In this document: piece after piece, positions 37,375 to 59,896 of the stretch
Numbering within the stretch: position 1 is the first letter of the stretch
Layout of the letters: each line of letters starts with the position of its first letter
NCBI RefSeq assembly: GCF_901709675.1
Contig: NC_051099.1
Span: forward strand, 7,812,001 to 7,876,000
DNA length: 64,000 bases
Direction: 5' to 3'
Source of the DNA: Syngnathus acus
Taxonomy: Eukaryota; Chordata; Actinopteri; Syngnathiformes; Syngnathidae
Translations under genes and position numbers: made by a program
Notes under the pieces: model-generated
The model's input: the letters and a program-made list of their open reading frames with translations, nothing else
The model's database searches: none
What the model was told of the DNA's origin: nothing

Positions 37375-39105
37375 TTATCCTGTTGTGTCCTGCTTTAGCC
37401 TTTGGCTTCTGGCTTTGTAAACTTCGATCAGGAGGTCTTTGACGTACTGGATTTCACGCTCGACGGACTCTGCCTTGTCGCGCAGCTCACGGTTCCTCCC
37501 TTCCAGGCAGTGCAGCTGCTCTTCCAGAGAATCTAACTCTGCCCTTTTTCTTTGCCGATACCTACAAATGAAAGATTACATGAAGACTTTCATGATGCAA
37601 ATTATGAACCTGTAGTTTACCTATGAGCGGCCGTTTTGTTCTGATCCCTCTTCTTCTGTTTGCGCTCTCCTCCGACTTCTGAAGGAATGACGTCAAATTC
37701 GTATTTCACAGCACAGTGGTCTTCTTCCAAACTGCAGGATTCCAAGTTCGGACTGTCCCTTGCCATCAAAAGACACTCTGGACCCGGATCCTCCAGGAAA
37801 TTGCAGTGCAAGTCATGCTGCCCTATCTGCAGATTCTCCGCTTTGACCTGCTCGGTGAAGAAGCTATGATAGGTCTCAGACTGGGGTGGTGTCGAAAGAT
37901 AACAACTTTCACTGCTCTGGGCTTTCCAGGAAACCGTCGCTTTTGTCACCTCCACGCCAGTCTTGATGCTGTTCAGCACCTCGCTGTTAGCCGTGCCGCT
38001 GTTAGCGGTGCCGGCGCTCACCTCCCTCATGCTGTACATCAACAGATCTTCTTTCTTTGACGAGTCGTCAAGTGAGGCGCCGAAATGGAATCCACCACCG
38101 AGCTTTGCGTTGCCAAGAGCGTTGTGACTGAAGCAGCAGTTTTTTTCTTCTTTTGCTAAAATGGCACATTTTCGGAGCTCGACGGCACTGCCCAGGCAGT
38201 AGCCTTTCCCCACTGACTGCTCCTCTTCCACACAGCAGTAACTGAGTGATGGGTTACCTGAGTTGATTCCTTTGGAACTTGAACTGTTGTCATAATTTTC
38301 ACTTAATCTCACACTGTCTGGGATTCTTTTTCTAACGCACGGGCTGGGGCGACCGCAGCTATATGGCGTGTGCCTGGGAATTTTGGACCGCCCTACCGCC
38401 CCCCCGCATACGCCGAGCAAGTCCAGTTCTCCGCTTGCCAGGCTTAGAAGAAACGGGCTGGTTTCCGATGAGTTGGGTGCGGAGTACGACGCGTAGGGCA
38501 GCTGATTGAACGGTTGAGGGCCCGTCATCAGCGGACCCCGGTCGCATTTCCCCAGCCTGAGACCTTTCTCCAGCAGTGGCTCGGACAGGAAGTAGTCTTC
38601 CAGTTGGGCTAGTTCCTCTTGCAGCAGAGAGGTCATGACCTCTAAGTCGGAGGGCACCTGGATGTCATTGCGAAGGGGTGACGGGGGAAGGGAGGCGTTT
38701 GTGGAGGAAGGAGGGGAGGGAGGGTTCGGGAGGTACGAGGAGAAGTCCACTTCTTCCGTCATCCAGTCGGTGAGAACATCACCTGTTGACAAATCCCACA
38801 AATATATAGCAATGCAAATATGGCATAAAAATACCTCAAATTACGCTCAAAGGAAGTCTTGTTCTACTTGAGCCACGTTACTGTCTGGCAAGGAAGGATG
38901 TGCTGCAGTGCCGAGCCCACCTGAGATGTGGCATAATATAAAAAAAGCCCACCTAGTGCAACTCACCAATTAAGTGCTGACTCCCCTCTGACACCTCCCC
39001 CCTGCACCCCTGTGATTGGCTGGGGTTAGCCTGTGGGTGAGAGAGAGCGAGGGGGTCTGCCGGGCACGCACGAAGCGTCTTCCAAACAGGAGACGGCGTC
39101 GCCAT
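37375..39105 (-). CDS. atf5: ATF5-like bZIP transcription factor
   Basis: Coding exons on minus: 39105-38967, 38782-37621, 37561-37375; 1488 nt, about 495 aa (human ATF5 282). The N terminus reads [20 protein letters not shown]. Exon 2 opens [19 protein letters not shown] and contains [21 protein letters not shown], both hallmarks of ATF5. The basic region [20 protein letters not shown] joins across the last intron to a zipper ending [20 protein letters not shown], which separates ATF5 from ATF4. In-frame ATGs at 39120, 39111 and 39108 could add up to 5 residues; 39105 has a strong context (A at -3, G at +4). ATF5 binds CRE/C-EBP-ATF elements and drives the integrated and mitochondrial stress responses. 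The middle region is longer than in mammals. The leader carries two uORFs annotated separately. Confidence 0.92.
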
Positions 39106-39819
39106 CATCATTCTGTCCATCGGCACTTAGGTTCAGGCCAAGTCCGAGCATGTGCTGGGAGCAGGTGGGGTCTGACAGCTGGGCCACGGAGAGCAGGGCT
39201 GGGTGGGCATAGTGAAACCTAGAGGAGAGCGAAGGACCGAAAAAAAGTGTTGAGAGACTGGCGCAAGTGCAGAACGTACCATGCAAGTGGATGGGGGTGA
39301 GAAATCATAAACATCTGACAACAGCCAAGAGCTCTGTCCCACAGGCTTCTTTAACCAACACGCACTTGACACATGACATCCTAGAGCCACTTGGGAACTG
39401 TGAGTCGAGGGCCTAATGGTTGCCAAGGGGGCTCCTTGTGAGTGAGCGACACACAAAGAATGAGATGATCTTTAAATTGGATTAAAGCTGCTCGTGAGTC
39501 ATTTCAAATTAATCACTTAACAATTTCAGTTGTTTAAATGACATCCATGTGACACCATATTGGCTAGAACTAGGAAAAATGAAAGTAATTAGAAGGAGGA
39601 CATTTATACAATGTTGCCATGTTTTGTTTTGTACTTCGAGTGTATTACATTGAAAACATGTACTTTATGGTCTTATCAAAACAGCCCAAGCAGAAACTTA
39701 ATTTTAAAGCAATGGAAACTATATAAAAAGCAACGTGAATAGACGTGTGCGAGACAGGAGCATAGCATTAAAAAGTTACAGAATAACAAAGTAGGCAAAG
39801 TGAGCGTTACTTACTCCAT
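39026..39819 (-). promoter_or_regulatory. atf5: ATF5 uORF2, overlaps the main start out of frame
   Basis: Starts at the ATG at 39819-39817, the last codons of leader exon 1 (donor ATGGA|GTAAGT). It continues through exon 2 (39218-39026) to a TAG-free frame ending in TAA. Length is 65 codons plus stop; it begins MEFHYAHPALLSVAQLSD and ends [10 protein letters not shown]. It runs 80 nt past the main ATG at 39105 in another frame. Mammalian ATF5 uORF2 is 59 codons and likewise overlaps. Ribosomes reading it cannot start the ATF5 frame, so it should repress translation when eIF2 is active. A separate 25-codon ATG frame (39210-39133) lies inside it. Confidence 0.8.
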
Positions 39820-39905
39820 TCTTGCTGAGAAATAGTATAGAGAGCTTGGGGGTGCGTTGCCAAAGCAAAGCACGGCGTCTTCGTGGTTACAACTTCTTGT
39901 AAAAT

Positions 39906-39917
39906 TCAAAAAGCCAT
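39906..39917 (-). promoter_or_regulatory. atf5: ATF5 uORF1 (3 codons)
   Basis: ATG GCT TTT TGA in leader exon 1, a three-residue uORF (MAF), 86 nt upstream of uORF2 in the mRNA. ATF4 and ATF5 mRNAs of mammals carry a three-codon uORF1 at about this spacing, which permits reinitiation and stress-dependent bypass of uORF2. Confidence 0.8.
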
Positions 39918-40020
39918 TCTGTCAGCTCGGCGCAGACAAGGACGTAGAGTGGTTGTTGCAGCGCGGCGATCTGGTTGTAAACTGAGCAACAGCATCTTAG
40001 TGTAAAACCATCAGGGTCAT

Positions 40021-40100
40021 TTCACCAAGCAACCAATGACGTCACCGCTACCAGGCTGCGTATCCTTCCGCCTTAGCCGCGTTTCATACAAACTCAACCG
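40021..40100 (-). promoter_or_regulatory. atf5: ATF5 core promoter with fused CCAAT box and CRE
   Basis: A full CRE palindrome TGACGTCA at 40037-40044 shares its first base with a CCAAT box at 40033-40037 (ACCAATGACGTCACC). It sits about 120 bp upstream of uORF1, so close to the expected transcription start. A second GACGTCA half site lies at 40222-40228. Confidence 0.6.
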
Positions 40101-40120
40101 TCCAATTACGTATGGCTTTG

Positions 40121-40146
40121 GGCAAAAAAAAAAAAAAAAAAAAAAA
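40121..40146. repeat. Poly(A) run
   Basis: 26 consecutive A residues just upstream of the ATF5 promoter. Confidence 0.9.
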
Positions 40147-40290
40147 CCACTTGAATGATAGTCATTTGCAAAGATATTCAGCCACATTTAGAACGTCAGT
40201 AAATTATGCACGATGGAGAGAGACGTCATTTTAGTGTTGAAGTCGGGCAAATGTACATGGCAGCACTCACGTTGTCATTGGAAGGCAGGG

Positions 40291-40291
40291 A

Positions 40292-40339
<48 letters not shown>
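40291..40339. repeat. (ATT)n microsatellite
   Basis: About 16 perfect ATT units between the ATF5 promoter and the NF-Y array. It explains the poly-Ile and poly-Leu frames across it. Confidence 0.95.
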
Positions 40340-40341
<2 letters not shown>

Positions 40342-40559
40342 CGGATGGTGTTGCTGTGCGTGTTGTCGTCAGGTTCATCTCCACTTCCGGGAAACAAACC
40401 TCGCGAGAACACAACCACTTGCTTGGTCCAAGACCACATATTAATTATTACCGCTTGGTGTTATCGTTTAAAAGTAGCCATCATCGTTTCAAACTTCTAC
40501 AACTCCTGGTTGATGGGTAAGAAGTGGGATATCTGTTGCATCTCGCTTGCATCAGTGGT

Positions 40560-40650
40560 CCGTGCTCAACGCCTATTGGCCGCGCGTGGCTAAGCTACCG
40601 CCCCGTGATTGGTTGGATAGGTGCGTAAGTGAATTATGATTGGTCGCTGG
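40560..40650. promoter_or_regulatory. Promoter-like triple NF-Y (inverted CCAAT) array
   Basis: Three ATTGG motifs at 40575-40579, 40608-40612 and 40639-40643, spaced 33 and 31 bp, in GC-rich sequence (GGCCGCGCGTGGC). An ETS-like CCACTTCCGGGA lies upstream near 40381. This is promoter-like, but no coding gene starts nearby on either strand. It could serve ATF5 as a distal element or start a non-coding RNA. Confidence 0.45.
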
Positions 40651-41940
40651 TAGGCAAGGAGAAGGACCGTGCTGTTTTCTTTATCTTTCTGGGTGCAGCG
40701 GGTGCACATGGCTCGCGTAAACAAATCGGCGGTTGAGATGTTTAATCCGCCGAAAGCTTTCACTTGTTGATGTTTTCCTAAAATAACCAATCTGTGAACA
40801 CTGAGTACTGGCCGACTGAGCAAAATGAATAATACTGTCACTTATTATCACAGGCCATTTGCTGCAATGGAACTACTGTTATTACTCGCATTTGTACTTC
40901 AATATCAATAATTTGAGCTAAGAATATCAGTTGACATCATACTCATAACATCAAAAGCACCTTGAAAGGTTGATGTATAATTAGACAAAGTGAAAGTCAT
41001 TCATAAGAGTTATGTGAGGACTATTTGTTTTGTTTTTTTCCCCCCCACTCAGCAGATCCCATTTCTTCTGTTGCTATAGTAATAGTGGACACTGCCCCTA
41101 TTTTAGACTTGTTTTCCGGTTGCTGTTGCCATGGGATTTGCATTCCTCTCTCTTCATGGTGTTTGTCATCCACCTCACCTCTGTTTCCGCTCCTCCCCTC
41201 CCAACCATCTCATCTGCTGAGTTGCATCTCTGTAATTATCATTTTGCCAAAACCAATAGGCCTTTCCCTCCCATCTTTGCAGCAATTTGCATAGTGGTCA
41301 CATTGACAGGATGACACATTTAGCTGGTAGTTACTCTGGCATGTCTGAGTATTGATTACTGTTAAGCAAATTGAGTTGTCTCACTTGAGTTGATTGCACA
41401 AAGTCACATGATCCACTGTGGCTTGACAGAATAAAGCATGCTTTCTGAATACAGATGGAATTAGGAGACTCTGAATAAAGATTTTCCTTGACGAATGTCC
41501 ACACCATGTTTTAGATATTAAATTATTCATGGACAGTCTTCTTAAATACCATCATAGAGAAAGTGTCTAAAAACTCAATCCTCAATGTCTATGTTAATCT
41601 CTAGTCAAGTCCAACTTTATTTGAGATGAGCTGCTGTTATGTCCACTATGTAGTATCAAGTGTGAGATTTGTAGAAACCTGATGCAATGGAGATAAATGC
41701 GTCGTAATGAAGACTAGATTTAGATGGGTAGTAGATCCGAATCTCCTAGGAAATCGCCCACTGCCTTGCTTGTCTGCATTAATTGGTCCACTGAGAACAT
41801 CCTGTTTGCACGTTGTTGCGATTTGTTCAACGTCTTGAGAGAAAACTAAGGTGCCGTTCATGGCAGCACTTAAGCATCTTAAAAACAAAAAAAGACTTAT
41901 CATGTCATTTTGTGCTTTGTTCCAGGATGCAGAAGCAACT
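40651..41940. other. Intergenic region, no recognised gene
   Basis: No conserved coding sequence recognised. Small frames are unlike known proteins. Confidence 0.5.
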
Positions 41941-41960
41941 ATTTTTTTGCTGATACATTT

Positions 41961-42680
41961 GATGATGATGATGATGATGATGATGATAGAACTTTATTCA
42001 TCCCACAGCGGGGAAATTTACTTGTCACAGTAGCGCATACGAGCGCCAAATTTTCAAAAAAGGATAAATAACATACATGGACAAAGACAAGTGCCGCTAG
42101 TAGAGACGAAACACAATTTTATCAGGTGCCACGCATGTTGTAGAGTCTGACAGCAGAGGGAATGAAGGACCTGCGGAATCGTTCCTTCCTACACCGTGGG
42201 TGTAATAGTCTGCTGCTAAAGGAGCTGCTCAGCAATCTTTTAAACCAGGGGTGTCAAACTCATTTTTTTCGCGGACCGCATTGTAGTCATAGCTTCTTTC
42301 GGAGGGCCATTATGACGGTCAACCCAAATAAATGTATGAGCACCTCATATTATATACAGTAAAAGCTACAAAACAAACTGACAAATAACTCGTTTTCAAA
42401 TCAGACGAGTAAAAACTGGTCAAATATTTAAAAAAAAGATATTAAAAGTGAAGACAATTTGCAATTCGAGTAATGACACACGAATTTGATGCACAATTTG
42501 TCTTCGCGGGCCACATAAAATGATGTGGCGGGCCGTATCTGGCCCCCGGGCCTTGAGTTTGACACCAGTGTTTTAAACCATGGAGTAACTGGCCCGAGAT
42601 AAGCAAGACACAGGTTTTGTTGGTTGTGTAAGATGGCAGGAGAAGTCAGAAGAGTGGATGCTTGCATGCCAAGCGCACGT
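41961..42680 (-). repeat. LINE 3' end fragment, interrupted by a hAT element
   Basis: On the plus strand, GATGATGATGATG units (41961-41987) precede a stretch reading AACTTTATTCATCCCACAGC then GGGGAAATTTACTTGTCACA, the typical 3' end of a fish LINE in reverse orientation. The body continues as GACAGCAGAGGGAATGAAGG, then GTTCCTTCCTACACCGTGGG. It is split by the element at 42246-42570 and resumes at 42579 with CCATGGAGTAACTGGCCCG. Confidence 0.65.
42246..42570. mobile_element. hAT MITE with perfect 8-bp target-site duplication
   Basis: Starts CAGGGGTGTCAAACTC and ends GAGTTTGACACCAGTG, a terminal inverted repeat with two mismatches. TTTTAAAC is duplicated exactly at 42238-42245 and 42571-42578, the 8-bp signature of hAT transposition. 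325 bp with no transposase. GCGGACCGCA and GCGGGCCACA subterminal motifs occur near the ends. Confidence 0.9.
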
Positions 42681-43541
42681 ATGGCAAGTTAGGGAGGGTT
42701 ACATCACCGTTTCATCATCAACGCGCTCACAATTTATTGTCCTCAACTTTTGACAGTCTTTGAACACACCATGAAAACATGGCACCGTTGCAACTTGTCG
42801 ATGTGTTTGTTTGATTTGCTTTTGTTTTTTATTCGGGGTGTCAATTTGTTTGATTTGTTTTTATTCAAGGTGTCTACCCAACATTTTGATTGGATTTTAA
42901 ACATACGGTACAGTGAGAGACGTCAGTAATGTATTAAATCCCACGCTGCTTGCACGCAATTCAGGCGAGTGTAACCCTTCATACACAGTGACTTCATGCA
43001 CAATCTGAAAATAAAATGATCTTAATTGTAAGGCAAAGTCCCCTTATGCTCAATTCAACTTTTTACTTTATTACTTTTACTGCATGACAGTTTCTCAAGC
43101 AAGAAATCCAGCGGCGGCCGAACAGTTTTGCCCCATTCTAAATTTGAAAACTTGCAGCACGCGACTTGGAAAAAATAAGTCCCATCGGGTCTCGGCTGTG
43201 TCTCTTGTAACACTCAATGAAACCCCAGAGACTGAACGTCTATCACTTTTAAATTTTACACAGACAATATTCATTCATCACATACGCTTCATGCACACGA
43301 CACAATATGTAATAGCAGTACAATCATGGCATGAGTTCATCCCCCCACCTTCTTTTTTTTATCAGTAAAAATCATACTGGCTCAACGACTGTATAATAGA
43401 ATGGAATGATTATATTATTAGACTATGACTAATACATACGAGGGTTATAATAGTTGTACATTTATCATCATAGGTTGGCAACAAAAGTGAGTACAACATA
43501 AAACATACGGAAAAGTGACAAGCTGCTATACTTCTACGTAT

Positions 43542-43884
43542 ATCCATCCATTTTCCATCCATCCATTTTCTATACCGCTTGTCCCCCACGGAGGTCGCGG
43601 GTGTGCTGGAGCCCATCCCAGCAGTCATCGGGCAGTAGGCGGGGGACACCCTGAACCGGTTGCCAGCCGATCGCAGGGCACACAGAGACAAACAACCATC
43701 AGCACTCCCACTCACAATTCGTGCTCAATTGGCCTACCAAGCATTTTTTTGGGATGTGGGAGGAAACTGAAGTGCCCGGAGAAAACCCACGCAGGCACGG
43801 GGAGAACATGCAAACTCCACACAGGGAGGGTCGGAGGTGGAATCGAACTGGCACCCTCCTAACTGTGAGGCAGACGTGCTAACC
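43542..43884 (-). mobile_element. 5'-truncated SINE copy
   Basis: Reverse-strand copy of the SINE at 11536-11900: GGAT-type tail (CCATCCATTTTC on plus), then ACCGGTTGCCAGCCGATCGC, then AGAACATGCAAACTCCACAC. A degenerate B box (AATCGAACT on plus) is present. It stops at GCTAACCA, short of the A-box end, so it is truncated. Confidence 0.8.
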
Positions 43885-45892
43885 AGTATATTAAGTATAA
43901 GTATACTTACGTATATATAATATACTTGTATATTATTGTATTATTATATATTTCTTACGTCATCAGCTGAGGTACTACTCCTCCGGCAGACCACCTCTAA
44001 ATGGAGTCTAGAATGTCATCAGGACCCTCAAGTCAGGAACTTGGAGTTCAACACTGTTTAGTCTCAATGATGAAGTCAGCACAAAAACAGAAATCCTCCT
44101 GTGGTCATATAAATGCTCCTACGTATGCTGTGAGTGAAATTCAAAGAGATGGTACTGTGTGGAGCCGTCTTGTTTGGAGAGATGTTTCGGATGGCCTCAT
44201 TAGGTCAGAGCTGCACAGTATGTGTTGCTTTCCCTCCGGATATAAAAACATTGTTGCTGCCATGAAATCCAAAAACAAGTCTTTTGTATTGTGATTTAAT
44301 GATTTGTATATCCCATTTTGAATTAATGACATTTATTTAGCTTCGCCTTCAAACGGAGAGAAAGAGGCTAATGCTGTGCACGGTGAAAGATGCCTTCATC
44401 TAGTGTTATGTCTGGGGCAAGGCAGGAAATATTTCTCCTTAATGACCCAAATGAGTCTAATCTCATGTTGTGCTGTGGAGCTTCATATGTTCTTAATATC
44501 TAAACCGCGATACTATCTTTGAGGCCAGTGCGTGCATTTCACCAGCCATAAGCCCGAGTGTCAGTCCTACTTATCAACCGGCTAATAAGCTCACATGTCC
44601 CTCTTAAAGGTCTGTTTGTTATTCTGCCGGCTGCGGCGTGAGGCTCAAAGATGTGCGAAAGCTCTCTCAAGGTCAAAGCAAAGCCAAGTGGTGTGGAAAT
44701 GGTCTGCGGAGACGGAGGGTGTTCGGGAAGTCACTATGAACTTGGATTTTTCTTGACAGAATAGAGAATACATGGGGCTGAGGTGGTGGGGGCGTAATCA
44801 CGGCAACCGTTTAGCTCGAAAAATTTTGCAGTTCATGTAATTTAGTACCTGTTAGATGGATTTCTGTTTGTGATGTCTCCTCAGGTATTGCACTGGTGTG
44901 AGTTCATTACACACATAGGCCACATGCTATACAACAAGGGAATAGTTGCATGCGTATTATTTTTTTGCTATTTGCTGAAAGAAAAGGAAAATATAATTAC
45001 AAAATTACTTGCGATTGAATCATGCACATTTGGTTGATTGAAGTTTCATTTGTTTTTATGCATTCTTTAAGTATTATCATTGAGTTAGTGGGATCCTTTA
45101 ATTAGATTCACAAGGTCAATAACTTGACAACAGCAGAGGTAACGGAGCAGTTGACTAATTAAATAACCTCATTGTTCTTAAGCACCGTACGAATATTTAT
45201 GTATTTTTTAAAATGGGAACACATTCAGCTCTTTTTTACTTTAGGTTATTAATAGGACTGTGATCATTAGCACATTAATTAAGAAATACGTTTTATCAGA
45301 CAAACAAAAGAGGAGCACCATACTTTTTTTTTTAATATATTTTTACATATGTAGATTTACAATTACATTATAAGACTTTAAAATGTAATCTGGATTATTT
45401 TTTACATATTTGTGTAGAATAAAGACAAGTATGGATATAATAAAAATATCTTCCTCAAAGCTGCAATATAAAGATTAAACAACAAAGTAATTGGCAGCTA
45501 GTTGCAAATGAATAATCAACGTAAAGAATAGCACTTTTCCTTTACATTGTAGTGTTTGAAATTATTTAAAAGTAACACAACAGAAAATAAAAAAGTTATA
45601 AAACAAGAAAGGGCTACAAGTGACCACACTGCAATCAAAAACGATCTGCGTTGTTTTTACAAAATAATGTAATTGTCACAGGCGAGATGGATGGAGAGAA
45701 TCGCTCCCTAACGCTGGCAGATCCCCCCGCCCCCCCCCTTCATGAATTCTTTTCGATCACTTGTGTCAGGACTTAAAGCCCTCGGCGGCCCAGCAGGCCT
45801 TCACATCATCGGTGTCCTTGTGACATCCATTTCACCTTCGGTCTGATTCGCTTTCAGGCTCTGCGCCCTCTGTCATCCTTCCGCAAGGTCCC
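43885..45892. other. Intergenic plus likely PHLDB1 3' UTR
   Basis: No coding sequence recognised. The PHLDB1 3' UTR must begin at 45892 going left; I could not choose a poly(A) signal with confidence. ATTAAA variants occur on minus near 45334 and 45095. Confidence 0.45.
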
Positions 45893-59140
<13,248 letters not shown>

Positions 59141-59182
59141 GTCCGCTGGGCTGATGTCCGAATGATCTGACACCTGATGCGC
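59141..59182 (-). other. phldb1: 5' UTR part of PHLDB1 exon
   Basis: The start-codon exon is preceded by an acceptor (GTTGCCTTCAG) ending at 59183, so the transcript probably has at least one more 5' non-coding exon to the right. Confidence 0.5.
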
Positions 59183-59812
59183 CTGAAGGCAACGCGCCGA
59201 TAGATACACATGGAAAGAGAGGAGTGGAAATAAATGAGAGCGCTGGGAATCGTGCCACTACAGTTGTACTACAATGGGAACAGTGCCTTCCATAGAGAGC
59301 CTCATGCCCCACTTGTAAGCCCACGTGACGCTGCCTATTATACTGGGGGATTGTTTCTCCAGAGCTTGCTGGCTAGAGTGGTGGCACCAATTTACGTACG
59401 CCTCAATCTGAGCAAAATTCTTGATGATGAACACAGATTTGACAACACGAGTGGCTTTTTTTGCAATCCCAGACTTGTCACATCATATTTTCTACCTTCA
59501 ACAAGATGACTCACACAGATACAAACGCTGTCTCTGCAGACAGATGTTACAGATTACACCCGGCTGTCTGCACATCATGGTCACATCAGAAGAGAGGAAA
59601 AGAGGGGGAAACAACAGTCGACAAGATCCAGACATGACTCAAGCAGCCACATCTGGACACATAAACAGCTTTGTTACTTCTCAAAATAATAGACAGCATG
59701 CATTGTATTTTCCCTTTTGGAACCAGCACTTTATCACTAAGCTGTTCAATTACACTTGTGAATTGCCTTGTAGTACTTGCTTTTTTTGTGAATAGAAATG
59801 AAAGATGGCAAG

Positions 59813-59831
59813 TGTGTGTCTGTGTGTGTGT

Positions 59832-59895
<64 letters not shown>
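59813..59895. repeat. (GT)n microsatellite
   Basis: About 40 TG units with one TGTGGG interruption. Confidence 0.95.

Positions 59896-59896
<1 letters not shown>

Noticed and set aside
38967-39040. Acceptor-like CACCCACAG near 39013 as an extra exon border
   Set aside because: The frame runs straight through from the main ATG to the donor at 38966, so no intron is needed there.
39133-39456. 107-aa minus frame upstream of ATF5, considered as the ATF5 N terminus
   Set aside because: It ends in a stop before the main start. The true N-terminal frame ([11 protein letters not shown]) joins in phase to GDVLTDWM.
40206-40593. Poly-Ile and poly-Leu frames, considered as membrane peptides
   Set aside because: Produced by an (ATT)n microsatellite.
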